From NCBI GenBank assembly GCA_021234155.1, contig JAJEKV010000132.1:622001-686000 (forward strand): DNA of 64,000 nt, written 5' to 3'. Below are positions 1 to 12,637 of the stretch, piece after piece. A model generated the notes under the pieces. It was not told the DNA's origin. It was given only the letters and a program-made list of their open reading frames with translations, and made no database searches. The DNA comes from Isoetes taiwanensis. Lineage: Eukaryota > Streptophyta > Lycopodiopsida > Isoetales > Isoetaceae. A program made the position numbers and the translations under genes. Numbering within the stretch: the first letter of the stretch is position 1; each line of letters opens with the position of its first letter.

Positions 1-561
1 AACATGCAAAGCAGCTCTACAAAAGTGGTCCCCAACCTGCAATGCACATTGCACATGCTTCTTGTGTAGCCTCATCAATCAAGGGTAGATGTATCCGCCT
101 GTATTTTCTCATTTTAACTTTTCTTCCCTTCTAAGTTCCATTGTTTGTCCTTGAAAAGGTGTGGAAAATGTAGGCTTAAGAATGTGAAAATGTTCCAGCA
201 AGTTTCTACCATTATCTTTGATGCAAAGCTGGCATTTGCAGTTCAGGAATACAAGCTTGTCTTTGAAGACCATCAGTAAATCAGTAATTTCTTTTTGACA
301 CGCAAATATTTTTCGAAAGCATGTTCTATAACAATTCCTCATCTGCAAAATCATCATAAGACTTGAGGCCTGCAAACAGTTTAAAGTTCAGCATTCATCA
401 ACATCCAAAAGATTTGAGGGTGACAAGCTTCTTGAGGTAATTCCAGGGGACCATGGCTTGCAAAACCACTTGGCAGCTGAAATCAAAGACAGACTTGTGC
501 TTTGCCTGATGATATTTGCAATGCTTACATCCTTTATGTTTCCATCTCTTATAACAATCAG

Positions 562-847
562 ATATTCTTACTCTACAACGGTTTGATAATCTAATAGGCA
601 TGCTCCACAATAACATATGTGAATCAACTGTGAAGGTTACCCTCAATGATGTAAATGCTTCCACTGGATCTGGACAAGTGCCTATGTCCGATCTAGGAGC
701 ATCTCCTATCTGTTATACCCTCTCCTTTTGGTAAGAACTCTTCCCAGCATCTTCATACATTAGACTTCGATCTGCAGGTTTTGGCCAGAAAAGATTTTTA
801 CACGATTTTTGAAGTCCAGGGACTGTGTGCAGAATGCTTTTGTTTGA
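562..847 (+). CDS. possible last two exons of an unrecognised gene
   Basis: I do not recognise this protein. Two exon-like blocks fit together: 562-730 follows an AATCAG acceptor and ends at a strong donor (TTTTG|GTAAGA); 778-847 follows CTGCAG and ends at TGA 845-847. The first block ends with two bases of a codon and the second supplies the third, so the phase matches. The joined peptide is about 79 residues and includes the stretches GSGQVPMSDLGASP and FWPEKIFTRFLKSR. A further open block at 1-89 (HAKQLYKSGPQPAMHIAHA) runs in from the left edge and may be an upstream exon, but its phase did not join cleanly. Splice-site agreement is the only support; there is no domain match. Confidence 0.3.
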
Positions 848-1799
848 GGATGACGTCTTCAATAGACTTTCTAAAAGTGATATCATATGCAGTTTAGCAA
901 GGCAATATATTCACTTTAGAAATCTTATTCAGCTTTTATGCAGTCTTTGTGTACAGGAAGGCTCATTGCTCATCGAAGTCGGTATCCTGCATAGGCATAG
1001 CTTTGTAGCGCCTTTTGGTAAATTGCGACTCTGCAATTGTGGAACAAATTGTGAAATTGCAAATTGTGGCCTGATAAATTGTGAGATTGACAGTAATGTT
1101 TATGAAAGTTGTTTAAGAGAACGCCCAAGGCTTCCTATAATTGTAGTTCGATTGGAGCCATTATTGAAATTTACTATGCATAACCGAACTGCCGCGACTT
1201 GAGTCGAGATAGACCTTAGAGCTCTTTCACGAATGTTACTTGCAAATTTTAAGTTGTTTAAGTTGGCTTAATATATACAATACATGCTGCTCCATTGTTA
1301 CATCAGATGGGCTTTTGTAATTGAACAATATAGAAATCAGGTGGCATTTTGTTTTTGATGAGCTGTGGTGCTGTTACACATTACAGTGACATTCCCTTAC
1401 ATTGTAGAATGAAAGTTGCTAGCCAATTCTGCATTATAAATTATCTTGGTTACCATGTGTTACAACACTAGTTTCTCTCTCCTCTCTTTTCTCTGAGTTG
1501 GCTACAATCCTAATTCGCCTTTTAGGATTGCATATGTGTTTCTTTGTTTTTTCATCCCCTAGCCAAAGTAACATTGGAACTTGTCGATTGTAAATGTTGT
1601 TTGTTCGGCTCGGATCTAGATGCTCGAATCTAGATGCTACACTTTCATTGTCATGTTGGGGGTGTTTAGCTTGGCGCTTTTACATCCCTTGTGTGTTTCC
1701 TCTTATAAAATTACATGATTGCATGTATCCTCTTATACAATTATGTGATAACAAGAAAACTAGAAATTTGTTCCCCTTAAAACTTTTTTGATGAAAGGT
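848..1799. other. non-coding stretch
   Basis: AT-rich sequence. A 125-codon frame at 825-1202 (+) is rich in Cys, Leu and Arg and overlaps the preceding terminal exon in another frame; I see no family features in it and read it as chance. Nothing else is supported. Confidence 0.4.
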
Positions 1800-2320
1800 G
1801 GAAACCCTTCCTATTTTCCCCCATTTGTGGAAACCCTTCTTATTTTCCCATGGGTTTGGAAAATAGGAAGGGTTTCCATTTGAATTAAAATTTAAATTCT
1901 TGAGTGTCGTGCATATTTATGAGCGTGCATGAGCGTGCACCATTAATGGCGGCGTGCGTGTTGGGGGCGTCGCCTTGGAAAAAAAAAAAAAAATGGAAAC
2001 CCTTCCCATTTTTCCGGTGGAAACCCTTAGATTTTTCAAATTGGAAACCCTTCCAATTTTCCATTAAAACCAGGAAGGGTTTCCACGGAAACCCTTCCTA
2101 TTTTCCATGGAAACCCTTCCTATTTTCCAATGGAAAATAGGAAGGGTTTCCATGGAAAATAGGAAGGGTGGAAAATAGGAAGGGTTTCCATGGAAAATAG
2201 GAAGGGTTTCCGTGGAAACCCTTCCTGGTTTTAATGAAAGCCGGAAGGGTTTCCATGGAAACCCTTCCTATTTTCCATGGAAAATTGGAAGGGTTTCCAT
2301 GGAAATTTGGAAGGGTTTCC
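1800..2320. repeat. palindromic array of a 20-bp unit, forward and inverted
   Basis: About 17 copies of GGAAACCCTTCCTATTTTCC or its reverse complement occur here, some truncated or with one or two changes. Forward copies include 1800-1819, 1829-1848, 2043-2062, 2087-2106, 2109-2128, 2257-2276. Inverted copies include 1858-1877, 2132-2151, 2170-2189, 2192-2211, 2279-2298, 2301-2320. Units are often separated only by AT, giving CCATGG junctions. Positions 2062-2128 and 2170-2236 form a perfect 67-bp inverted repeat around a 41-bp spacer. The frames crossing the array in both directions are products of the repeat and are not genes. Confidence 0.92.
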
Positions 2321-4088
2321 ATGGGAGCCCAACCCAAATGGGGAGTACTTAGAACCATCGGGCGCCATCGCCACTTGGGGGACACCTTCGCTTTTCTGAC
2401 CCCCCCCGATGTGGTACTGGATCCGCACCACACAAATCTCGACATCAAGGGCTTAGATAATACCCACGTCGGGGGGTTGCAAAAACAAAGACTACCCTTA
2501 GACTCGCAAGCTCTAATTGATTCAAAGTATGACGATGTCTTAAGACGCGAGATTGTTCCCGGCTTTTTGTGAATTGGTTCGGTTTCACCTTATTCAAGCA
2601 CGCCAAACATAATCGCAATTAATTGATTTTTTACGATCATTTACTTTGTATGCCACATTTTGGATCAAACCCATCAAGCCGATAAAACCGGGTTTCAATG
2701 CATATCACTTAAATATTGATGTCAAGCATCCAAAATCCGATTTGCATGGAAGAATTTTGTATTGAAGGAGATGCTTGGCCTAAATCCGTGAGTTGCATGA
2801 AGAAGATTTTAAGCAATTTCAAGCATATTTTCTCTACGTGAGACATCATAATATGGACACAATATCATAATAGGTTTTTCATTGGGTGGTGTATTTTCGC
2901 GGCTTTGCCACGTCTCTCATCCCAAATTTAAGGAATAATAGTTGGGGATCTAATTAAGGTTACCGTTCAAACACGTAACCTTCTTTAGCATGATTTGGCC
3001 GCTTTAGCATGATTAGCAACAGCTCATTGAAGGCCGGGGCTATGAGCAAGCCGAAGAAGAAGAAGAAAAGCTCCATTTAGAGACGTAAACATGGGATTTG
3101 CAACCTAAATTTGAGCAAAAATCATAAGAATTACTCGGTTTACAAAGAGAAACAGGGGATTTTTGTAACAAATTCGAGAAAAATCAGGCAAATTCGAAAG
3201 CACCATGGCCGATCTTCATGAGATCCCGGGGACGGGTTGATCGAAAGCGCAAAAAAAAACTCTTCTTTATGACATTGTAGGAGTAAGCTAACCGGTCCGT
3301 TTTTCTAGTTAGTCAGCTCCCAACGATTGCCGATTTCGCCAATGAAGACCAACATTATGTCTTACTTGCAACATTGAACCTCATGATTTTCCAAGAATTC
3401 CAACCGATCTTTTGCAAATTAACATAACATAAAGGTCTTCCAATTCTTAGCTTTAGGAGGAAAAAGAAATGCATTAAAAGCCGAAAGCTTTTTCAGAGTG
3501 TGACACAAGCTCAAACACATCATTTTGGGCGATGCTAAAACTACGGTGGGTTATCATTCCTAGGATGGGTCCTACAACACACATATTATTCGCCATTGAG
3601 CTTGAAAAACTGCCGACTTCGACTTCATGCTAACACAAGAATCGTGAAGAACAGATGGATCTGTGGGCCTAGAATGCCGCTTACTCCAAACCGCACAAAT
3701 GAGAAAGTCACATGTTAGATGGTTAGGTGTCCTCGCCAGGGGACCGGATGTGTTAATGATACACGGGTTCGAGGTCGCAGGACCAGCGGGTTTGAAAAAG
3801 GAGGAAAAAAAATATCGACCAATTGGTGCAAACCGCATAGAGATGCGAGAGCCCACCAAATGGTATGCGCCTCGGAACACTGATTGCCTTACCGAGAGAA
3901 AGAAACAAAGGTCAAATATCCCTAGAAATCACAAGACTTCGCTGGGACAAAATCACAACCATGCCAACAATTACCAACTACTATACATAATTGGGCCGAC
4001 ATATGCCTAAAACGAGAAAAAAACATCAATGACACTATTGACCGCTCTGGTATGGCAGAAAGTGTTAAAGGGGGAGGGTGAGGTGGGA
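2321..4088. other. decayed repeat-like DNA, no gene supported
   Basis: Short frames only. A frame running out of the palindromic array (to 2572, +) carries a coding-looking but unrecognised stretch after 2400. A block near 3558-3600 (CCTAGGATGGGTCCTA and following) recurs at 4254-4290, so this DNA contains internal repeats. I see no domain or RNA gene. Confidence 0.4.
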
Positions 4089-4256
4089 GACTTGATCAAT
4101 AGGTGCAAATCCAAAGAGCTCAAGAGAACGCCGATAAAGGGTAGAGAGAAAAACTAACCTATAAATAGAGGAAAACTCAAGAGGGAGATGGAAAAGACGT
4201 CCCCATCCAAGGAATGATGGTTCTATTGCTAAAGCAATGGAACCATGGCATTCCCT
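4089..4256 (+). repeat. direct repeat with TATA box and terminal hairpin, copy 1
   Basis: This 168-bp block matches 7887-8056 closely. It contains a canonical TATAAATAG box near 4160 and near its end an inverted repeat (ATGGTTCTATTGCT, two-base loop, near-perfect complement). Two promoter-bearing direct repeats 3.8 kb apart look like short LTRs of a decayed or non-autonomous element, but I could not find a TG...CA boundary, a target duplication, a primer site or a polyprotein. Confidence 0.6.
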
Positions 4257-4991
4257 AGGATGGGTCCTAAAAACACATATTCGGGCCATTTAAGAGGAAC
4301 CTACCTCAAATACCAAGATTTCAAAGCAAAGTGATGATTTGGCGAACATGGGATGCTACAAGCGGTAAGTGATATTGTGGTTGGATCGCATGCGTGGTCT
4401 TTGCTTTGGCGGACTAACATAGCAAGCTGGGGTGCAAGGGGAAGGAACATTGATGGGGTTGTGGAAGAAAGCAATTGATGCGGCGGCAACCCCCCGAGAG
4501 GTGAGCTATGTTCGACTAGAGACTAAGGTGGAAAGACAAGCAGCCACATGCAAGGAGGAAGCTGGCAAAAATGGAACCCCATAAGACACATACCACCGTG
4601 GCTTAAACCGGCCCAGGAGAGGAGTAACCCCGACAAAGTAGAAGTAGCACGAGATTGAAGGATAGAGACCAGGACCAAGCCCATAAAGGATGAAGAGAAA
4701 TGATTGTAACATGGGAAAATATCTGAAAAGCCATTAAAGAAACATTAGAACGATGAATAAGATCGACTCCAAATGCACAACTTGGTCTCCCACAAGCGTT
4801 CAACACTAGCAAAGTGTGTACAATGCTGTCAAATAATGTTAAACTAAATCATAAGTCAAGAACCTTTGTAACAATTTAAGCCAACCATCGGGACCTAATC
4901 TAATATAACATCCTATGAGATAAAATCCATAATGGGGCACAATGAATAATAATAAAGAAATCATGAAGATAAATGGTCATAAAGAGAAAAA

Positions 4992-5201
4992 TCACACCGC
5001 AGGGCGAATAATGCCACATGGCGGCGCTGTAGGCTGAGAGGCGATCGGTCGCCACTCTCGGTGCATCTGACGTGCTAACTTCAACTTGTGAGAATCATCA
5101 GCAGAAAGAGCAATGCCAGAATGATCATCAAAATCAAAGGCAACATCATATCCCTCTCGGTCAGCAATGACTAAAAATTTCATGCTCTGTTGGGTGGCCA
5201 T
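4992..5201 (-). pseudogene. uncharacterised coding relic
   Basis: Not recognised. The frame reads 69 residues with protein-like composition (FLVIADREGYDVAFDFDDHS near the N end, then Lys/Arg-rich and Pro-rich segments) and stays open for about 12 codons upstream of the first ATG. Further upstream on the same strand, other frames between 5230 and 5460 also look coding, as expected of a frameshifted ancestral gene. It lies between the TATA-bearing direct repeats and may belong to that element. Confidence 0.25.
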
Positions 5202-7886
5202 TTTACCTTCCTCAATGATCGGAGCACTACATCCTGGAACTCGAGGGAGATAATGCCATTAAACGCGGAATGCAATTCACGAAATGCTCATTCTGAGCAC
5301 ATAAAAACTCATATTGATGACAAGAAGACTCAAGGGCTAAAAATTTGCATCGACCAGGCGCAACGCCCCGCACCTCCAATCGCAGTGGCCTCAATTTGTT
5401 CATGGACGAGGATTGGGCGTGATAAAGATGTTTGTAAGTCCCCGGATTTGAGACATCCAAGGTGTAAGGTTTGAAGTAATTGTGGTAAGAGGTCTTGAGA
5501 GGGCTGGTGTTGATTCTATAGAAGGCAAGGGGTGACCCACCCAATGGAGGGACCGGCCGTGGCATGAGAGAATATTGGGGGGAGGTATGGAAACCGATGC
5601 AACCGAGAGGGGAGTAATCCGAGAAGGCCCAAGAAATGCGAACATGTGGGGCAAACTTGAGGAACCTAAGCTTAAAGCAGACTAAAACCAAAGCGCGAGT
5701 GATTCCAAACGGATCGGAGGGGTAGAGATGGCGTAAATATTAGAGCTTCGAAAAAGCGCACAGATATGGGCGCGGCGGGCGAAGGAGGTGCGGTGAAGCG
5801 CCCATAAGTAGGGTAATCCGCTTCCCTCCTCAAGGCGAGGGAAGTGCGGCCTCGTTTGGCGTGGTTTGATCCGCCATAAGAACTGAAAGAACTTTGCACC
5901 ATAAAAAACAACCATTAGTGAGATTGCGAGAAGCGATATTATTTACGTAAACTAATCCAGAGAAGAAGATAATAAAAATGTGTGAGCTAACAAACAAATG
6001 AACAAGTCCTTCACTGCCTAATTTCACCTATATGTTAAAAAGTAAATCAAAAGACTTAAACGTATTACCCGTATACTCCCCAGAAACAACTGATGATTAA
6101 CACTACAAACCCCTCTATCTTTAAGCCACTAAAGTAAAATCAACTTCTCCCAAACACACAAAGTTCTAAAAGGGAGTGAACAAATCTAGTTAGTTGGAAC
6201 AATTCGAATTATCTAAACAATAAATGGACCCAAAATACAAAAAAAATCGACTTGACGAACAAATTGACCTTATTTTACCCGAAGAACGATCCCAAACACT
6301 ATAAATCTAAGCCTATGGGGTCAAAAGAAGATAAATGCCATAGGTTGAACAAGCAATAAAGCCAACGATAAGCCACAAAGATCTACCTCTAAGCCTATCC
6401 CTAAAACCAACCTAAAGGGTAATCTGAAAAACACCTACACACCACAAAAAATACTAGCTAGAAACCCCTTATACCATTACACCCCCTAGCAAACCCCCTA
6501 GCAAACACACTATCTAAGCAAACATACAAAACCAAAAGCAACCCATTAGCAAAGGAAAAAAGGATCAATCTAAATGAAATGGAAAAATCGGGACCATTGG
6601 GTTTATGGCTCTGGAATGACCACAGGCCGGAGACTAGGACGGACGCTTGGGCGAGATTTTAAAACGAGGATGCAATATGGGGATAAAAAGGGGTAAAAGG
6701 GGGTAAAAGGGGATACAATGAGAGATGCAATATGGGGATAAAAGGGGATAAACAGAGGTAGGCCGTAGAACAACAGACCGAGGGAACATCAGGCGCAGGC
6801 CCAAAACCGATTCAGGATCGGAAGAACAGGATCGGAAGGGCAATGATTGGAGGGAGCTCAACGGACTCTCATATTTGATCAAATCGGGCCAGGTTGGAAT
6901 AATTCAGGATGACGGAGGCATGGTTTGAAGGTAAGACAAGTATCACGTGAGATATGATTCCTTCCCATCCACGGGTACATGACCCACATGCATTCCTCGA
7001 GCAATGATTCCAAACGAGCAAGAGTAGAACTGAAGTATTGACTTACCTGAACCGCAAATTTAAAGCTCTGCTAACGCCCAATCATGCAACAAGACAGATC
7101 CGGATTATTCTGAGATTCACAAATATCTGAAAAATTAACCACAAATCGACCCAGGAAGAGTCTTCCGATTATCATGTCAACAGTAACCGTGATGCCGGGA
7201 TGCCTCATATAGACTCAATCCGACTCCCAAGAACTGAACCGCCATACTTTATAACAGAGGAAAGTAAACAACCCACAATGCAGCATCCAAAGATCAGGAA
7301 AGAAGCATGGAGAGCCCAAGGCAAGATCGGAACCCATTTGCAGACAATAAAGCTCAAATGAACAAGACCCATGTAAATAATCTCTCTGAATACTTCCGAC
7401 GCGGAGAAGGGCCGAAGAATACGGAGCCAAAAGCAAAAAAAATGCCCGAGCCCAAGAACCTAAAAATAACAAAAAAGGAACCCAAATCAAAGAAACCGAT
7501 CCAAAACATAAAACCAATCAAAAGGAGTTCGTTAAAGGGCATATTCAAATGCTACAGATCTCTCGATGAGACCAAAAGGAAAGTCATCAGGTTTTTAACT
7601 GGTTTATTCTGTGCAGACGATCCAAATTCGAGACATACCAGAGCTAGAAGAATAAGGACCAGAGACTCTAGTCAGCCATAGACTTGGCGACTAACCACCA
7701 ATCAACATCCCTGCCTGAACGTCCTACAAGATACAACAGACGGGAGCAGCATACAATAAAAAACTTCAATGATGGTCGGCTCCTGCCTGAGATTAAGCAC
7801 GCATCTCGATCGCGAACCTAATTCCCTACCAGCTCAGTCCAAACAATGAAGGAATTAAGCCATACCTAGGTAGGAGACGCTGGGAA
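5202..7886. other. decayed repeat-like DNA, no gene supported
   Basis: No domain is recognisable. At 6665-6755 there is a purine-rich run of GGGGATAAAA-type units. A Lys-rich frame at 7307-7681 (+, 124 codons) has low-complexity KKxPEPK segments and no family features. The whole block lies between the two TATA-bearing direct repeats. Confidence 0.35.
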
Positions 7887-8056
7887 GACTTGATCAATAG
7901 GTGCAAATCCAACAACAGCTCAAGAGAACGCCGATAAGAGGTAGAGAGAAAAACGAACCTATAAATAGAGGAAAACTGAAGAGGGGAGATGGAAAGACGT
8001 CCCCATCCAAGGAATGATGGTTCTATTGCTAAAGCAATAGAACCATGGCATTCCCT
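7887..8056 (+). repeat. direct repeat with TATA box and terminal hairpin, copy 2
   Basis: Second copy of the 4089-4256 block, also with a TATAAATAG box. Here the hairpin at 8017-8046 is perfect: 14-bp arms around a 2-nt loop. Similarity between the copies stops right after GGCATTCCCT. Confidence 0.6.
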
Positions 8057-9297
8057 TTAAAAACTTCTGTCATTGCAATAACAAAGTTGACAGCAATGGC
8101 TAGGACAATACTAGTTCTCAATGTGCTTGTTATTGAAAGAAACAACTATAAGACAGACCGTAGTAGTGGAAATAAAAACAACTAGAAACCTAATGTTCTA
8201 TAAATAACAAACATTCATGCCAAAGCAATCCATAATTATAAAGCAACCATCCACTAAACAACACTGAAGGATTGAATACATATCACGAAAAGAATAGCAT
8301 TTTACGCTCTATTTAATCGGAAGTACTATATCCACTCTTATCGTTTGCAGGGTGATAACAGTCAATAAACACAAAATATCGAATAAGAGTCAATAAATAC
8401 GGGGATCCTTGTCACCTAGATGGTAATCACAATAGTCTGTAATTGTGCATACGTCAATGGCTCTTCTAAAGGACAACCCATTGATGCGTTAGCATCTTGT
8501 TTCTTTGAATTTGTATGGAAGCATCGTGGCATTTAGTTCTAGGGTTTAGAAAGGCTTTGGGTTTGGGGAGTTGTAGTAGAGCTTTTTACGTTGCTTGTTT
8601 TCAAGCTTGAGATCTCTTCTTTCATGCTGGACCTTAACACGTATGCAGAACATCCATTACTGATGAAATACTTTGCACTGCACATCCGAAAAGATCATCC
8701 AGCTTAATGGTTTGTTTTTTCGACCCATTTCATGATCGATTCCCTGCAAAACGACTCATGGCATGCATAAAACCTCAATTTCGGATCTGCATATGGGCTG
8801 TGGTAAGCAGGTCTTTAAACGTTTGGAGTTTTCACGGCTTTTTGACGGCATATCAGTAAATGGGTTGTGATAAACAGGATCTACGCATTTCTTTAAAGCT
8901 CTGGATTTAATCTTTTTAAATCTGGCCTTCTTATTGTTCGTTTCATTGCAAAGCGACCCATTTCTGTATTAGGTAATTGATGGTCTGTTATTGCTGAAAA
9001 GGGGCCTTTAGGAAGTCATTTGCAAAACTTATGCCTCTCATTTTAGTCATTATGTATTACTTAGAATGTATCATTGCATATCAATCTAGATACCCTCACA
9101 CATGAAGGTGGAGCACATTCTTGTGCAGGCTGCAACTAATAAGGTTTCGGTTGCTTGAATGTGTATGATAAAAGATTTCCAACTAATTTTTAAACTTGCA
9201 TTAGTTTCAGATGAGCTAAATGGACTACAGTCTGAAGCTATGACATGAAATGCATACAATTTTAGCTACATGGAACTTCTTACATCGAACTTCACAG
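8057..9297. other. non-coding stretch
   Basis: AT-rich, with plant leader-like CTAGGGTTTAG near 8542. A 27-codon ATG frame starts near 8623. No conserved coding feature seen. Confidence 0.35.
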
Positions 9298-9429
9298 GGA
9301 AGGTCCTTGGATGAACTAATCATGGCTGTAATGTGCTTCAGAATGGTTAGAATGGTGATGCTTCACAAGCAAATTTCTAGAAATGAGGCTTTTGCAATCC
9401 CGAGGTTCCACAATCAAGGAGCATTGTTT
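9298..9429 (+). CDS. isolated exon-like block, unrecognised
   Basis: A 44-codon open block sits between a TTCACAG acceptor and a consensus donor (GTAAGTCT), phase 0 on both sides. It includes LDELIMAVMCFRMV and SRNEAFAIPRF. No family is recognised and no partner exon with matching phase was found, so it could be chance or a captured exon. Confidence 0.2.
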
Positions 9430-11794
9430 GTAAGTCTAAATTTGGTATGTTTATTTCTACATCTTCTTTCTATGTTCACCTTTAGGAAAGCTAAAATTTG
9501 CCATGATGACATGTTGCGTCCATCATGAAGACACTAGCAACAAAGCAGGATCTTTGCTGCTTAGATAAAGACGCTTCTGAAAATGAATCTGGAGTATCAG
9601 TAGTTAATCTTCATGTCTTCGCATTATGAAGCCAAATTAAAGTGGGCCAAGGAATTTGTGGAGTTATTATAGAGGACTTCTTTCCAATATCTAGTCCCTC
9701 TTCTTCCAACAATGAGACTCTCCAGAATGCAGTAGATCAACAATAGCTTTTGGTTTGATTGATTTTGGATTCAATTTCTATGCGACATATTTGAACTGTC
9801 TAAAGCATTTGACAAGCTTTTGAAGCATAGCTTGATGTATTGGCATGCCAACATTTGGTGCCATAATATTTTAGGAGAGGACAAGCAAACATGAGGCTTT
9901 CCTTCTGGACACTTACGATCCCACTCTTCAAATCAGCTCAACCATATACTGTTTTTCAATGATAGGTTATTTTCATTAAATCTTGATAAATTATACTCGC
10001 CAAAATTTATATTGGATCCTGAGTCTGCACATTGCTCTGATGCTAATAATTCTAGTGGCATGATGTGCTTGGTTTAACTCAACTCATTTTTCTTAAATAA
10101 GAGACTATATGCTATCAATGATGCTAATCATTCTAATGGCATGATGTTGGTTTAACTCAACTCATTTTTTTTAAATAGGAGACTATTTCCTATTGTATGC
10201 GATCAAAGGCCATTATTGGAGGGATTTCAAATTGGCCATGTTCATTATTGAATTTAGGCACTCCATTTGACATAATTTCTTTAAATGATTGAATCTGGTA
10301 ATCATTGTCAACTTTGTGGTTAATCTATTCACAGGCGTGATTGTCACGTGTTTTGGCTTTAGCCTATAGCATTTTGCTTTTTTTTTTTCCCCATGGTTGC
10401 AAAGAGCACGAAAGCTCTTTCTACTACATTAACTTGAACAAGAACATGCTTTGGACCAATTCATGCAAATTAACTTGAACAAGATTATCTTGTGCAATTG
10501 TTGCCGAAGATAGTTATAACATAAGATTTCTAATGGATAGGGGTGGTATTCGTATGTCCAAAACATACTTTTCTGATGTCAGCAAATAGGGCGCGAGATT
10601 TCTAAGGTTGGGTTATTTTTGTTGGAGGCAGTTTCGTTTTAAAGAGGATGTTCTGCCAGACGGGTCGGCGGCACATGGATGCGATGGAGGAGAGGAGGAG
10701 CAGTCTGCACGGTGTTGGATAAGCTTTGCAGTGTGGTGCAAAAGAACGGTCAGGTTAAGCTTTGAAGTGCACTGCAGATGGCGGTGGTTAAGCTTGTGCG
10801 TTCTATGTTATAGCTGCTGGAAGGAAGCTTCTTGGATCTTCGAAGCAAGCTTCTTGAATCTTCTGTGATTGTTGCGTTATTCTTCTTGCATCTTCCGTGA
10901 TTCGGATGAGCATTAGATAAGCAAGGCCACGTAGATTTGAGCAGGATAATGCAGCCATTTTCTTTCCAATTTTTTTTTGCCGCAATAGTCAGTACATATT
11001 CTGTTATTGCATAGTGATGATTTTAGGATTTGCAGTAATGTTGATTGCTTCATGAAAAAGCATTGGTACTTCTCATGGGGGTTCGAATCCTCAATTGTTT
11101 TGCAGAATGTGCACGATATTGCTGTGTGGATAACTGCATTGCTATTAAACTGTTGCTTTAACATGCATGCAATGATTTCAGGGAAATCATGTTGTTTGTA
11201 TGTGTTTTCGCAATTCTATTGTTGTGCTACATCTATGTACTTGTCAGCTTTATTCATTTTTCCATGGTATGTATTAGGTAGAGTAGATGGTATTGTATAA
11301 TGACGGCCCCAATTTATGGATTTGGCATATGCCATGGAATATTCCATGGATCAACGGCTAGGGTTGGACGAGCATATGGGTTGGACGAGTTCATGCTAGT
11401 TTAATATATCGACATGGTCCATAAAGCAAGATGCTTTTGCAATGTGGGGTGCCAAAATGAATAGATGCAAGACAACACCAAGAGAAGCTCAACGCGCAAC
11501 ATTAGAATTCAATGTCAATATTTATTTTGATAATATGTAACAGTGAAGAGAAATCCTCGGCCTGGATGCCAAAATTGTGTCTAATATCTGATATTCTGGA
11601 ACAATGTATGAAAGTATGATTTTCGTCTTCAACACATCCTCGCCTTGCATATTCTACATGACGGTTTTTTTCACGGTATTTTCACCCATCCACTTGCTTT
11701 CTATTTCAGATTGTGTGACCCGGTTCTATACGGCTATTAGTTTCCTTTGTGTCAAGGGATGTTGGCCTTTAAATATAGGTGGCTCTCGATGTTC
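9430..11794. other. non-coding stretch with a tandem duplication
   Basis: An 80-bp unit is duplicated at about 10039-10195 (TGATGCTAATMATTCTARTG and following). Near 10660-10870 a stretch looks weakly coding in more than one frame but carries stops. Nothing is recognisable. Confidence 0.35.
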
Positions 11795-12103
11795 TCATGC
11801 AATTAACATCCGCAGATTGGTGCATTCTCTTCCCTGGATCAGCCCATAATTTTTCAATGCCATCCTTTCAAGTAAAGCTCGGACTTCATCTTTCTCTGTT
11901 GGCCATGAAGAGCTCTCTAAACCCCATTTACCAGCCCATGCCGACAGCTTCCTTTGCCATTCTGAGTTTTCCATTGCTTGATGTGACAACCTATTCGGAC
12001 TTTGTGCTTTAACCCTGTTATAGAAATTTATAGCATGAAAAAGCCCTTCTAACTCAAGCGGGAACATACCTGCCTCTGCTAGAGTTATGGCGTACGGAGT
12101 CTG
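11795..12103 (-). mobile_element. fragment of a LINE-like (non-LTR) ORF2 C-terminal region
   Basis: The minus frame reads about 100 residues, open upstream of the first ATG (12067) through TPYAITLAEAG. The order 'TPYA-x-LAEAG-x-FPLELEGL...', followed by a basic stretch with spaced Trp residues, resembles the region after the reverse transcriptase in plant non-LTR elements, where an ETG/EAG-PLE motif is common. No catalytic RT motif is present, so the call rests on this resemblance. Confidence 0.35.
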
Positions 12104-12249
12104 CTATAATATACTAAGTTAACAATATCTAACTATGCTCTAGTCGTTGTATAAACCATCCCCATATGGATGCACTTCAACCATCGACATTAATTAATTT
12201 CCTCCAAATTCCCCGTTGTTTTGACGCATAATTGTGTAGGGCGTCCAAA

Positions 12250-12575
12250 TGGCTGGCTTGGACCACTATGACCAGCCATTATCACGAACAATATCATGAA
12301 TGTCAATTACATAAAGTGATGTTGCACATGAATTCAGTGGGAATATTAGGATCATATCTTCAGGAGGTGATGGATATGCACACTCAGTTGTGTCATTTGA
12401 CACTCCATTGACATGTACCATTGACAGTTTTATTTTGCTAAGGTCTTCCCTCGAAAATCCTTTGGGGCGGGTTTTTTTTTTTTTTTTTAATTCTGGACAA
12501 TAGTACATCTATTGTGCTCTTTCTTTGGGCCTATTGGTGTTCGTGGACGCTAAAAACCCATTCAATTCAATTATA
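12250..12575 (+). mobile_element. retroelement 3' end with pentanucleotide tail, copy 1
   Basis: This copy ends GTGGACGCTAAAAACCCATT followed by an ATTCA-type repeat. Related blocks at 13921-14235 and 21490-21850 share the preceding 200-300 bp (GGAGGTGATGGATATGC, then TCCCTCGAAAATC, then GTGCTCTTTCTTTGGGCCTA). A shared 3' end with variable pentanucleotide tails is typical of LINE or SINE families. No internal promoter boxes or RT domain are visible, so class is uncertain. Confidence 0.5.
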
Positions 12576-12637
12576 TTATCTCGCTTACATATCTGTGGAC
12601 ATTAACATGCCTGCCTGCCTGCCTGTCTGTTGAAAAA

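Noticed and set aside
1904-2572. Several overlapping open frames across the palindromic array
   Set aside because: They arise from the stop-poor 20-bp repeat read in both directions.
4089-4256. Helitron 3' end (hairpin then CTAG)
   Set aside because: Copy 1 has CTAG after the hairpin, but copy 2 diverges before it and neither is followed by T.
5227-5691. 154-codon minus frame
   Set aside because: Composition and overlap with equally plausible frames on both strands give no reason to prefer it; no domain.
11030-11105. tRNA-like GGGTTCGAATCC box near 11079
   Set aside because: Only four base pairs form in the T-arm and no D-arm, anticodon stem or acceptor stem can be placed at the right spacing.
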